Below are positions 33,653 through 41,873 of a stretch of 52,241 nucleotides of DNA, piece by piece. Each line of letters starts with the position of its first letter. Within the stretch, counting starts at the first letter, position 1. The notes beneath the pieces were generated by a model that saw only the letters and a program-made list of their open reading frames with translations, was not told the DNA's origin and did no database searches. The stretch spans positions 1 through 52,241 of the forward strand of contig CAXMRU010000003.1 in the NCBI GenBank assembly GCA_964195715.1, in the 5' to 3' direction. Source of the DNA: Benthicola sp964195715 (lineage in GTDB: Bacteria > Gemmatimonadota > Gemmatimonadetes > Palauibacterales > Palauibacteraceae). Both the position numbers and the translations under genes were made by a program.

Positions 33653-34133
33653 CGTGAGCGAACCGCATCCCCCCGAGGCTCTGGTGACGGTACGATCGAT
33701 GCGCCCCGCTGACCTGTCGGAAGTCATGCTCATCGAGCGGCGATCTTTCTCGGCCCCGTGGGAGGAGTCCACATTCCGCGGGCTGATGCGCCGACCCAGC
33801 ACGGCGCTGCTCGTCGCCGAGCTCGACGATCGAGTAGCGGGGTACTCGGTCACCTGGTTCACTTCCGACGGGGCCGAGCTCGGAAACATGGCCGTCCTTC
33901 CCGACCTGCGGGGGCGTGGAATCGGCGCGCTGCTCCTCCGGGAAAGCGTCACGCTGACCGCGGGCCGAGGGGCGCGGTCTATCCACCTCGAAGTCAGGCG
34001 CAGCAACGAGGAGGCCCGGCGCTTGTATGAGAAAGCCGGGTTCCACGTGGCGGGAGTGCGCAAAGAGTACTATGCGCAGCCGGTCGAAGATGCGATCGTG
34101 ATGAGGCTGCATCTGCACGATACGGTGCGTTGA
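33645..34133 (+). CDS. rimI: Ribosomal protein S18 N-acetyltransferase-like (RimI)
   Basis: This 162-residue GNAT acetyltransferase has the acetyl-CoA loop LPDLRGRGIGALLLRESV and the C-terminal EVRRSNEEARRLYEKAGFHVAGVRKEYYAQPVEDAIVM typical of RimI. RimI acetylates the N-terminus of S18. The assignment rests on this motif plus its place after tsaB; other GNAT proteins have similar motifs. About 14 poorly conserved residues precede the core. It is the last gene before a 101-nt gap. Confidence 0.9.
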   Translation: MPDVSEPHPPEALVTVRSMRPADLSEVMLIERRSFSAPWEESTFRGLMRRPSTALLVAELDDRVAGYSVTWFTSDGAELGNMAVLPDLRGRGIGALLLRESVTLTAGRGARSIHLEVRRSNEEARRLYEKAGFHVAGVRKEYYAQPVEDAIVMRLHLHDTVR

Positions 34134-34234
34134 CACGTCGAGGAACGGCCGTCTAGTTTGGTTGTTGTGCCGGTGAGTCGGCGTTTTCCGGATTCGTCAT
34201 GTTCATGTATCTCGTTAGCTGATAAGAGGATAGA

Positions 34235-34681
34235 ATGTCACGCTCTCTCAACAAGGTTCAGCTCATCGGAAACCTCGGCCGTGATCCCGAGGTACGGGTC
34301 ACGTCTTCCGGCACGCGGGTTGCTTCACTGTCCGTCGCGACGAGCCGCGAGTGGACGGATCGGAGCGGTGAAAAGCAGGAGAAAACCGAGTGGCACCGGG
34401 TAGCCTGCTGGGACAAACTGGCCGAGGTCTGCGAGCGATACCTGCAGAAAGGCGACCGCGTGTATATCGAGGGGAGCGTCGAATACCGGCAGTCGGAGCA
34501 GGACGGCCAGGTACGGTACTTCACGGATATCAGGGCGCGGGAGATGATCATGCTGGGCGGACGTGGCGAGCGGTCCGATTCGATGTCTAGTCCCGCCCCG
34601 CAGCAGAAAAATTCAGCTGGATCCGGCATGTCGGATCTGACCGACGATGCCCTCGCCGGAGAAGACGACCTGCCCTTCTGA
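34235..34681 (+). CDS. ssb: Single-stranded DNA-binding protein
   Basis: This 148-residue SSB has an N-terminal OB fold (SLNKVQLIGNLGRDPEVRVTSSGTRVASLSVATS, then EWHRVACWDKLAEVCERYLQKGDRVYIEGSVEY), a short serine/glutamine linker and the acidic tail ending DDLPF that recruits partner proteins. The ATG follows an AAGAGGATAG site. It has its own 101-nt leader and is followed 11 nt later by the LysM gene. Confidence 0.97.
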   Translation: MSRSLNKVQLIGNLGRDPEVRVTSSGTRVASLSVATSREWTDRSGEKQEKTEWHRVACWDKLAEVCERYLQKGDRVYIEGSVEYRQSEQDGQVRYFTDIRAREMIMLGGRGERSDSMSSPAPQQKNSAGSGMSDLTDDALAGEDDLPF

Positions 34682-34692
34682 GGAGGCGGCGC

Positions 34693-35832
34693 ATGAACGG
34701 GGCAACCCGGGCCATCACGACGATCATTGCGATCCTGCTGATCGCTCCGGCCGTGGCGGCACAGGATACGAAGGGATCGCACCAGGTGCTGGGAGGCGAC
34801 ACGTTGTGGGACCTCGCGGCGCGCTACCTCGCGGATCCGTTCCGCTGGCCCGAGATCTACGACCTGAATCCACAGGTCGTGGAGGATCCACACTGGATCT
34901 ACCCGGGCGAACTGTTGCGCATGCCCGGTGCTCGCGTGGATGCGGGCGAGCGGGTCGCCGAGTCGCCGGTTGAGACACAGGGGTACGCGCGTGGGGAACC
35001 GGTCTCGAACAAGGCCGGCGACCAGGAGACCCGGCGGTCTTTCGGCCTGCCCGGAGAATTCCCGGACGGCTCTGTCTTCCGGTCGGATCCCAGCGCACCC
35101 TCCTACGGTGCTCTTTCGATCGGGCAGGTTGAGCCGCGACCCGTCGTCTCAATGAGCGACTTCTTTAGCGCCCCGGTTCTTGAGGACAGGCAGGTGTTCG
35201 TTGCGGTAGGCACGACATTCAAGCTCGTGGCCGAGATCCATCCCGACATCACGCTCCCTCGGGCCGTGCGGCTGAACGACGAGATCGTGGTCCACCTGAA
35301 TGGCCCGGCCCTCGAGGTCGGAGACTACTTGAAGGCCGTCCAGTGGGGTCGTTCCCTGGGAACGGCGGGTCATGTGCTCTACACGGTGGCCGCGGTTCGC
35401 GTGACTCGCACCTTCCCCGGTCGCGACAGTGTGCGCGCGGAAGTGGTGCGCCTGTTCGGGGACTACAGGGACGGCGACGCGCTGGTCCTTGCGGAGGAGT
35501 ACACAGTCATTCCAGGAGTAGAGGCGGAGCCGGAGGAGGCGGGCCCCGTGGGCAGGGTGATCGGGTTCTCGGTGGATCAGACTCTGCTTGGCACAGGTGA
35601 GTTGCTGTTCCTCGATGTCGGAGCGGCGGACGGGGTCCAGGTCGGGGACGAGTTCGCCATCTTCTCCGCGTCCGAGCACGCTGCCGAGATGGCGCTCATC
35701 GAAGATCGCCTGTCCACGGTTCTGGTCGTTCATACGTCGGACGGGACATCCACGGCGAGGGCCGTCGAAATTCGGGATCCGGGGATGCAGCCCGGGGTGC
35801 CGGTGCGTCGTGTCGAGCGGATGCCTCAGTAG
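34693..35832 (+). CDS. Secreted LysM-domain protein
   Basis: This 379-residue protein has a signal peptide (TIIAILLIAPAVAAQ, cleavage near residue 23) and a LysM peptidoglycan-binding domain at about residues 28-77 (HQVLGGDTLWDLAARYLADPFRWPEIYDLNP). Two less familiar regions follow: a conserved-looking middle (residues about 150-270) and a C-terminal beta-rich module (GELLFLDVGAADGVQVGDEFAIF). No enzyme motif is visible. It is probably a periplasmic cell-wall-binding factor. It starts 11 nt after ssb, behind a GAGGAGGCG site, and ends at a terminator. Confidence 0.88.
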   Translation: MNGATRAITTIIAILLIAPAVAAQDTKGSHQVLGGDTLWDLAARYLADPFRWPEIYDLNPQVVEDPHWIYPGELLRMPGARVDAGERVAESPVETQGYARGEPVSNKAGDQETRRSFGLPGEFPDGSVFRSDPSAPSYGALSIGQVEPRPVVSMSDFFSAPVLEDRQVFVAVGTTFKLVAEIHPDITLPRAVRLNDEIVVHLNGPALEVGDYLKAVQWGRSLGTAGHVLYTVAAVRVTRTFPGRDSVRAEVVRLFGDYRDGDALVLAEEYTVIPGVEAEPEEAGPVGRVIGFSVDQTLLGTGELLFLDVGAADGVQVGDEFAIFSASEHAAEMALIEDRLSTVLVVHTSDGTSTARAVEIRDPGMQPGVPVRRVERMPQ

Positions 35833-35879
35833 CGGCGAGGATTCCTCAGCAACCTGTTTGAGGTCGTACGAGGAGAAGG

Positions 35880-35909
35880 GAAGCGTCCCGCCACGTGGCG
35901 GGGCGCTTC
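35880..35909 (+). terminator. Hairpin terminator after the LysM gene
   Basis: GAAGCGTCCCGCC (35880-35892) pairs with GGCGGGGCGCTTC (35897-35909) over 13 positions with one G-T wobble and an ACGT loop. Only a short TTC follows, so termination may be weak or factor-assisted. It lies 48 nt after the LysM stop. Confidence 0.65.
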
Positions 35910-36028
35910 TTCGCATCCGGCACGTAACGTCTTTCGGGCTGCGGCACCGGTAAATAGCTTGGCCGCGGCGCTCGTGCCGGGGTGGATCGACCGCCTCATC
36001 AATGCGGGCAACCAAGAAAGAAGAATCG

Positions 36029-36985
36029 ATGTCGAATGATAGTCGCCGGCTGCTGGTGACGGGTGGCGCCGGATTCATCGGATCGCACGTGTGTGACGCC
36101 TTCTTGTCGGCGGGGTGGAGCGTCACGGCGGTTGACGATCTGAGCTCGGGCCGGGAGGAGAACGTCTCACCGGGCGTGGAGCTCGTCGTAGCCGACATCA
36201 GGTCGCCGGAAGCCGCGGACCTCGTCGAGAACGGCGGATTCGAAGCCGTCAGCCACCACGCCGCGCAGATCGATGTGCGCGTATCGGTCGAGAGGCCCGA
36301 TCACGATGCCTCTATCAACATCTTGGGATTGCTGAACCTGCTCGAGGCGTCGGTCAAGGGAGGCGTCCGCAGGTTCGTGTACGTGTCTTCCGGGGGGGTC
36401 GTGTACGGAGAGCCGGAGTTGCTGCCCGTATCGGAGACCGCGCCGAAGCTGCCCCTGTCGCCGTATGGTGTCAGCAAGCTGACGGGAGAGCACTACCTGC
36501 GTTTCTATCGGGAAATCCACGGGCTGGAGGGCGTGTCGCTGCGGTACTCGAACGTGTACGGTCCGCGGCAGGACCCACACGGGGAGGCCGGGGTCGTGGC
36601 CATTTTCGGCCGGAATATACTCGGCGGGCAGCCGATCACGGTGTTCGGCGATGGGGAACAGACACGCGACTACGTGTATGTGGGAGACGTGGCCGAGGCC
36701 AACCTGGTGGCGGCGCAAGTCGATCTGCCACAGTCGGGTGACATCGACGTGGTTGCATTCAACGTGGGGACGGGAGTGGAAACAAGCGTGAACGAGCTCG
36801 CAGCGGGGCTCATGCGAGCGGCGGGACGAGAGGTGGCAGTGGAGAGAGCACCGGCGAGACCGGGGGAGCTGCTGCGAAGTTGTCTCGATCCGTCGCGCTT
36901 GCACGGCGTAGGTTGGGGGCCGGCCTCCACTCTGGAGGCGGGCCTGGCAAGGACGTATGCCTGGATCGAGGGGGAGGAGCGATGA
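36029..36985 (+). CDS. UDP-glucose 4-epimerase-like SDR enzyme
   Basis: This 318-residue extended SDR has cofactor loop GGAGFIGSH (12-20), catalytic Tyr146/Lys150 (SPYGVSK) and the GalE-type blocks HHAAQIDVRVSVERP, SSGGVVYGEPE and RYSNVYGPRQDPHGEAGVVAIF. It probably interconverts UDP-glucose and UDP-galactose or related sugars; substrate is not certain. I chose ATG 36029 behind GAAAGAAGAA; an ATG at 36002 is also in frame. Its stop overlaps the tolQ start (ATGA), an unusual coupling. Confidence 0.9.
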   Translation: MSNDSRRLLVTGGAGFIGSHVCDAFLSAGWSVTAVDDLSSGREENVSPGVELVVADIRSPEAADLVENGGFEAVSHHAAQIDVRVSVERPDHDASINILGLLNLLEASVKGGVRRFVYVSSGGVVYGEPELLPVSETAPKLPLSPYGVSKLTGEHYLRFYREIHGLEGVSLRYSNVYGPRQDPHGEAGVVAIFGRNILGGQPITVFGDGEQTRDYVYVGDVAEANLVAAQVDLPQSGDIDVVAFNVGTGVETSVNELAAGLMRAAGREVAVERAPARPGELLRSCLDPSRLHGVGWGPASTLEAGLARTYAWIEGEER

Positions 36986-37710
36986 CTCTCGCAGTCACGG
37001 TTCTGATTCAGCGGGCGTCCCCGGTCGGGTCCAGTCCGTGGGAGCTGGCACTGGGTGCGACGCCGGTAACCAAGGTCATACTCCTCGTCCTTGCGGTGTT
37101 CTCGCTCTGGTCATGGGTCATGATCTTCTGGAAGTGGTCCGAATTCCGGAAGATGCGGCAGGCCGGCGACACGTTCGTGGCGGGAATGGAGGCCGCGGCC
37201 GGTCTGCGAGACGTATACCAGACGCTCACGCGACTTGACGATTCGCCTTACACCAGGGTCTTCCGCCGGGGAGTCAACTTCTTCACCGAGCTTCGTCCGA
37301 CGGCCCTGCGCGACGATGGGCATGAAGCCCCGGGCCTGTCCTCCGCTCAGCTCGACACGCTGCGACTGGTCCTTGAGAAGGAGCTGGCCGAGGAGCGTGA
37401 CGACATGGCGCACGGTCTGCCGTGGCTCGCCATCATTGGATCGGTGAGCCCCCTCCTCGGGCTGATGGGAACCGTCGTCGGTGTCATGAACTCCTTCATC
37501 GGAATCGCCTCCCAGGGCTCCTCGAGTATCGCGGCCGTGGCGCCAGGAATCGCCGAGGCGCTCGTGACGACGGTAGTCGGACTCGCCGTCGCGATCCCGG
37601 CCGTGATCGCGTACAACCACTACGCGGCGAAGCTCGGACTGTTCACGGGCGAGCTCGAGGGCTTCGCGAGCGAGTTCGTAGGCACGCTGGCGAGAGAAGG
37701 CCGGATATGA
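36982..37710 (+). CDS. tolQ: Tol-Pal proton channel subunit TolQ
   Basis: This 242-residue MotA/TolQ/ExbB protein has three membrane helices: one near residues 30-50 (VILLVLAVFSLWSWVMIFW) and two late ones with LPWLAIIGSVSPLLGLMGTVVGVMNSF and ALVTTVVGLAVAIPAVIAYN. With TolR it forms the proton-driven motor that powers outer-membrane constriction at division. The ATG follows GGGGGAGGAGCG. TolQ is favoured over ExbB by the whole tolQ-R-A-B-pal-cpoB order. It overlaps tolR by 4 nt. Confidence 0.95.
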   Translation: MTLAVTVLIQRASPVGSSPWELALGATPVTKVILLVLAVFSLWSWVMIFWKWSEFRKMRQAGDTFVAGMEAAAGLRDVYQTLTRLDDSPYTRVFRRGVNFFTELRPTALRDDGHEAPGLSSAQLDTLRLVLEKELAEERDDMAHGLPWLAIIGSVSPLLGLMGTVVGVMNSFIGIASQGSSSIAAVAPGIAEALVTTVVGLAVAIPAVIAYNHYAAKLGLFTGELEGFASEFVGTLAREGRI

Positions 37711-38132
37711 TCGGCGGTCGACTCGGGGGCGGTCCCGACAGCGGTCTTCCGGTCCGGGCCGAGATCAACGTCACGAGCCTCGTGGACGTCGCGTTCATCC
37801 TCCTCGTGATCTTCATGATCACCGCACCGATCCTGCAGGGAGGGATCGAAGTGGCAGTTCCGAAGGCGCCTTCTGCGCCGCTGCAGGTGTCCGAGGGCCT
37901 CGTGATCACCGTGGATCGCGGTGGGCAGATCTTCGTGGAGGACGACGCGTTCACGCGCGAGGAGTTCGCGGCCACCATCGTCCAACTGGTGGAGCAGCGC
38001 GGTGGGCCGACGGTATACGTGAAGGGCGACAAAGACGTGCTTTACGGATCCGTTCTCTGGGTGATCGGCAAGCTCAAGGAGTCGGAGATCGATGCCGTGA
38101 GCTTGATCGCGGAGCCGGACACGGATCGCTGA
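37707..38132 (+). CDS. tolR: Tol-Pal proton channel subunit TolR
   Basis: This is a 141-residue ExbD/TolR family protein. One helix near residues 23-43 contains the proton-carrying aspartate in EINVTSLVDVAFILLVIFMITAP. A periplasmic domain follows (VEVAVPKA-like, then VYVKGDKDVLYGSVLWVIGKLKESEI). The ATG overlaps the tolQ stop. The protein ends 1 nt before the tolA-like gene. Confidence 0.95.
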   Translation: MIGGRLGGGPDSGLPVRAEINVTSLVDVAFILLVIFMITAPILQGGIEVAVPKAPSAPLQVSEGLVITVDRGGQIFVEDDAFTREEFAATIVQLVEQRGGPTVYVKGDKDVLYGSVLWVIGKLKESEIDAVSLIAEPDTDR

Positions 38133-38133
38133 G

Positions 38134-38823
38134 ATGGCCGTGAGCCGAGTCGGGATCGTGAGCGGAGGTCGAGAGCGGCACAGGATGCCGCCGGGCGCGC
38201 TGATCGCTTCGACCATCCTGCACGCCCTGGTCGGCATCGGGATGGCGGTGGCCGGAGCGTACGTGGCGCCTCGCCCGCTGCCGGCCCAGACGTTTCGGGT
38301 CCATCTGGTGGCGGCTGCCGACGAGACGGCGCCCATGCGCCTCAGACCGCAGCCGGCAGCGGTAGCGGAAGAAGAGAATCGGCCACCACCCCCAGAGCCC
38401 ACTCCCGATCCGAAGCCGCGCACGGAGGTGCCGACCGTAGTGGAACAGCCCCCTCCCCTGGACCCATCCAAGGAGCCCGCGCGCGGGCCCGAGGAGGGCG
38501 ACGATCCGATCAACGTCCATCTCGACGGCGCGGTGTTTGTGGATCCGGCCTACCTGGAGAATATCATCCTCCAGGTCCACAGGTACTGGAGGCCGCCGAC
38601 CGGAAACCGCAACCTCCGGTCGGAGGTCGTTTTCACGATCGAGAGCGACGGGTCGACGAGCGATATCCAGTGGGTTCAGCGTTCCGGCGACCTGGCCTTC
38701 GATCTGGAGGCGCACGGAGCCGTCGAGGCCGCAGGTCGCGCGAAGGCCTTCGGCCCGCTTCCGGATGCCTGGCCGCGCGATCAGCTGCGCGTGTCCTTCT
38801 TCTTCGATCCAGCTTCATTGTGA
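38134..38823 (+). CDS. tolA: Short TolA/TonB-like envelope protein
   Basis: This 229-residue protein has one N-terminal membrane helix (residues about 21-43, LIASTILHALVGIGMAVAGA), a proline- and charge-rich linker (ENRPPPPEPTPDPKPRTEVPTVVEQPPPLDP) and a C-terminal TonB/TolA domain (about 145-229, YLENIILQVHRYWRPPTGNRNLRSEVVFTIESDGS). The long alanine-rich helix of enterobacterial TolA is missing. Its place between tolR and tolB implies it is the TolA linking the motor to Pal, though it could be labelled TonB. Confidence 0.85.
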   Translation: MAVSRVGIVSGGRERHRMPPGALIASTILHALVGIGMAVAGAYVAPRPLPAQTFRVHLVAAADETAPMRLRPQPAAVAEEENRPPPPEPTPDPKPRTEVPTVVEQPPPLDPSKEPARGPEEGDDPINVHLDGAVFVDPAYLENIILQVHRYWRPPTGNRNLRSEVVFTIESDGSTSDIQWVQRSGDLAFDLEAHGAVEAAGRAKAFGPLPDAWPRDQLRVSFFFDPASL

Positions 38824-38836
38824 GGTGAATGGCGTG

Positions 38837-40189
38837 ATGATGGGACGGAAGCTTGCAAATACCGGACTGACAGTCGCCGCTTGCGTGATGATGGCAGCAG
38901 GTGCGGTCAGAGCACAGGATCCAAGCGACGTACGCGTGGGCATCACGTATACGCCGGGCTACCTTCCGGGCCTCGTGATGACGCCGGTCGAGTCTGATGG
39001 AACCCTGGCGGCGGCTGCCGTCCAGGTGGACAGCATCCTGCGCCGCGACCTCGATTACGCTGACCGGTTCCAGATCGTTCCGGTGCCAGATGACCTGCCG
39101 ACCGAGGGGCCCCTCAATTACGGTCTGTGGAACCAGTTGGGCGCGGTGTGGCTGGTCGTGACGGAGCTCACGGGCACGCCTGGTCGGCCGATGCTCAGGG
39201 TCAGCCTGCACGACGTCGTGTTCTCCGAGCTCAAAGAGGTCAAAGCCTTCTCGTTGCCGCGACCCGGGGATTCGGGCTTCAGGATGGCGGTCCACCGGAT
39301 CTCCGATGAAGTCGTGATGTGGGCGACGGGCGAGCCGGGGATCGCGACGACCCGCATCGTGTTCCGCCGCAACGTGACTCCGAGTTCGTCCGATCTGTAC
39401 GTGATCGACAGTGACGGGCACGGGCTCCGCCGACTCACGCGCGAGGCGGCGACCAACGACAGTGCCATCGTGATGTCACCGGCGTTCTCACCCAACGGGA
39501 GGTCCGTGGCCTACGTCTCGTTTCGATCGGGCTACCCTGTGATCTACGAGATGGACCTGGTGACCGGGGCCGAGCAGGTGATCTCCGACATCGGCCGCAT
39601 CAACATCACTCCCGTCTACTCTCCCGACGGCAGGCGAATCCTGTTCGGACGCACGCAGGACGACCACACCGAGCTGTTCGAGATCCAGCGCGATCCGCTG
39701 TGCTGTACACGCAGGGTGACGTACACGTCGACCGGCGAGACGATGGGCGGCGCGTACTCGCCTGACGGCAGGCTGCTCGCGATCACGTCCACGCCGCTGG
39801 GCAATCCGCAGATTTACGTGTTGAACTTGCAACGCGGCGGCGATCCGTCGATCGTCAGCCGCTATGTATTCGGCGAGCGGGGATATGCCACGTCGCCCGA
39901 CTGGTCACCGCGTGGCGACCGGGTCGCATACCATACCTGGGTGGACAGCTGGTTCCAGATCGTGACCGTGAATCCCGATGGATCGGACCGCAGGGTGATG
40001 ACGTCGCGGGGGAACAACGAGGATCCGAGCTGGGCGCCCGATGGCCGTCACCTCGTGTTTGCCGGCACACTGCGTGGGTATTACGCGCTCTGGGTGCTGG
40101 ACACGGTGAGCGGACGACTCCGATCTGTCACGGTGAACAACGTGGATCAGCTGCCCGATTGGTCGGACCCGATTCCACCCGGCTCCTGA
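38837..40189 (+). CDS. tolB: Tol-Pal beta-propeller protein TolB
   Basis: This 450-residue periplasmic protein has a signal peptide (TVAACVMMAAGAVRAQ) and an N-terminal TolB domain. A six-bladed PD40-type propeller follows, seen as repeated SPDGRRI-like turns (SPNGRSVAY, SPDGRRILF, SPDGRLLAI, SPRGDRVAY, APDGRHLVF). It binds Pal and TolA. GAGGTGA precedes the ATG pair at 38837/38840; I use the first. It starts 13 nt after the tolA-like stop. Confidence 0.95.
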   Translation: MMGRKLANTGLTVAACVMMAAGAVRAQDPSDVRVGITYTPGYLPGLVMTPVESDGTLAAAAVQVDSILRRDLDYADRFQIVPVPDDLPTEGPLNYGLWNQLGAVWLVVTELTGTPGRPMLRVSLHDVVFSELKEVKAFSLPRPGDSGFRMAVHRISDEVVMWATGEPGIATTRIVFRRNVTPSSSDLYVIDSDGHGLRRLTREAATNDSAIVMSPAFSPNGRSVAYVSFRSGYPVIYEMDLVTGAEQVISDIGRINITPVYSPDGRRILFGRTQDDHTELFEIQRDPLCCTRRVTYTSTGETMGGAYSPDGRLLAITSTPLGNPQIYVLNLQRGGDPSIVSRYVFGERGYATSPDWSPRGDRVAYHTWVDSWFQIVTVNPDGSDRRVMTSRGNNEDPSWAPDGRHLVFAGTLRGYYALWVLDTVSGRLRSVTVNNVDQLPDWSDPIPPGS

Positions 40190-40237
40190 GCCCGGAAGCG
40201 CAGCGGACGCCCGGCGTTCTGAAGCAGCCTCCATGGG

Positions 40238-40266
40238 TTGGCAAGCGCGCGCGGGCAGTATACAAT
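40238..40266 (+). promoter_or_regulatory. Sigma-70-like promoter for pal-cpoB
   Basis: TTGGCA (40238-40243) and TACAAT (40261-40266) are separated by 17 nt, close to consensus. A GGTTCC-TAC-GGAACC hairpin at 40272-40286 would lie at the 5' end of the RNA. This suggests pal and cpoB can be transcribed apart from tolQRAB. Confidence 0.6.
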
Positions 40267-40362
40267 ACAGCGGTTCCTACGGAACCATCTTTACCGTCAC
40301 GACTGTACGAGATCCGACACCCCATTTCGGGAGTTCGCGACTCACTGAAAAGGAGCACCCAA

Positions 40363-41028
40363 ATGCGTTTCAATGGTAGGATCGTAGCTCTCCTGGCACT
40401 CCTCGCCGTGGGAGTTGCCGCCTGCGCCGGGAATCCCGCACCCGAACCGCCGCCGGTGGTAGCTGAGACCGTGCCGCAGCCTGATGCGGACAGCCTCGCT
40501 GCGGTCCGAGCAGCGGAGCGCGAGGCCGCAGCTTCGCGTCTGTGCCGTGAAGCAGCGTCAGCGATGGCTGCTGGCAACTACGATCGGGCCCGGGGCCTGT
40601 ACGAGCAGGCGCAGCGCGACTACGCCGGCACCGAGTGCGCAAGCACGGCCGGCGGGCAGATCGCCCTGATCGACGCGATCATGGTGATCCGCGAGCGCGT
40701 GCACTTCGACTTCGACAAGTACAACATTCGCGATGATGCGGCGGCCGTTCTGCAGGCGAAGGCCGATGTGCTGCGGGAGTTCCCGAACGTCAAACTCGCG
40801 ATCGAGGGACACTGCGACGAGCGCGGCTCGATCGAGTACAACCTCGCTCTCGGGCAGCGTCGCGCGGACAGCACAGTTCGCTATCTGGTCAGCCTCGGAC
40901 TGTCCGAGGACATGTTCCAGGCGGTGAGCTACGGCAAGGAGAGACCGATCGCCCAGGGCTCCGATGAGGATGCCTGGCAGATGAATCGGCGCTCCGAGTT
41001 CGTTATCGAGAACATGGATGCTCTTTGA
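40363..41028 (+). CDS. pal: Peptidoglycan-associated lipoprotein Pal
   Basis: This 221-residue lipoprotein has a signal peptide, lipobox VAAC with Cys21, a proline-rich linker and a ~60-residue helical region with two cysteines (SRLCREAASAMAAGNYDRARGLY, TECAST). The OmpA-like domain follows from about residue 110: VHFDFDKYNIRDDA, LAIEGHCDERGSIEYNLALGQRRADS and the C-terminal MNRRSEF, holding the peptidoglycan-binding Asp and Arg. The helical region is extra relative to the short E. coli Pal (173). It has an AAAAGGAG site and its own promoter. Confidence 0.95.
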   Translation: MRFNGRIVALLALLAVGVAACAGNPAPEPPPVVAETVPQPDADSLAAVRAAEREAAASRLCREAASAMAAGNYDRARGLYEQAQRDYAGTECASTAGGQIALIDAIMVIRERVHFDFDKYNIRDDAAAVLQAKADVLREFPNVKLAIEGHCDERGSIEYNLALGQRRADSTVRYLVSLGLSEDMFQAVSYGKERPIAQGSDEDAWQMNRRSEFVIENMDAL

Positions 41029-41813
41029 TTCGTAGAGTTCTCGTAACCGCATGTTTCACCCTTCTGGGCGCGGCATGCGCCATGAAGAGCGACGTGGCCG
41101 ATCTGGAGTCCGCGTTGCAGGCGCAGATGGAGATGGAGCGCGCCCAGAGGGACAGCCTGATGACGGAGATCAGGCAGCTGCGATCGGTGCTGCTGGACAG
41201 CCTCAACGTCCAGCAGCGCCGTGACATTTCCGGCACCGTAGACCTCCAGCGCCAGATTGCGGATCTGGCGGTGGCGGTCACGCAGCTGACGGCCCTGACC
41301 GGAGAGACGCAGCGCCAGCTGGCCTTGCAGCGGGATTCCGGAGGTGGGGAGCTGGCGGGAGCCGCCGCGGCGGGTGCTGCCGGAGCCGCACTGATTGGCG
41401 GTGACGGAGACGATGCACCCGTTGTGGGAGACGGCGGCGAGCCACAGGATCTGTACGAGGCGGCTTTGAGGCAGTACCGGCGTGGCTCGTACGAGACGGC
41501 GCGCACCGGTCTGGATCAGTTTCTGGAGCAGTATCCCGGCCATGAGTTGGCCCCGGACGCGCAGTACTTCCGGGCGGAGACGTTCGCGGAATCAGACGCG
41601 CTCGACGAGGCGCTCGCAGAATACGCACGAGTTCTGGAGCTCTATCCGAACTCGAGGCGTGCCCCGACGGCCCTCTACAAGAGCGGCCTGATCGAGCTTC
41701 GACGGGGCAACATCGACGACGCCCGTACTTTCTTCCAGAGGGTCGTTCAGGGCTACCCGGACAGCGACGAGGTCGACCTCGCGGAGCGGGAGTTGTCCAG
41801 GCTGCAGGACTGA
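41025..41813 (+). CDS. cpoB: Cell-division coordinator CpoB (YbgF)
   Basis: This 262-residue protein has a TTG start overlapping the pal stop. The N-terminal signal (VLVTACFTLLGAACAMKS) could carry a lipobox (Cys18). A coiled coil follows (residues 22-100, heptad-like DLESALQAQMEMERAQRDSLMTEIRQL), then an alanine/glycine linker and TPR repeats (DLYEAALRQYRRGSYETARTGLDQFLEQYPGHELAPDAQYF). This is the CpoB architecture. In E. coli it links PBP1B and Tol function. The lipobox is weaker than in Pal. Confidence 0.92.
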   Translation: MIRRVLVTACFTLLGAACAMKSDVADLESALQAQMEMERAQRDSLMTEIRQLRSVLLDSLNVQQRRDISGTVDLQRQIADLAVAVTQLTALTGETQRQLALQRDSGGGELAGAAAAGAAGAALIGGDGDDAPVVGDGGEPQDLYEAALRQYRRGSYETARTGLDQFLEQYPGHELAPDAQYFRAETFAESDALDEALAEYARVLELYPNSRRAPTALYKSGLIELRRGNIDDARTFFQRVVQGYPDSDEVDLAERELSRLQD

Positions 41814-41873
41814 GGCGCCTGGCCCGGGGTTTGCGTCCTATCGCGGGTTGCCGGACCCGGACGAGGAGGACGC

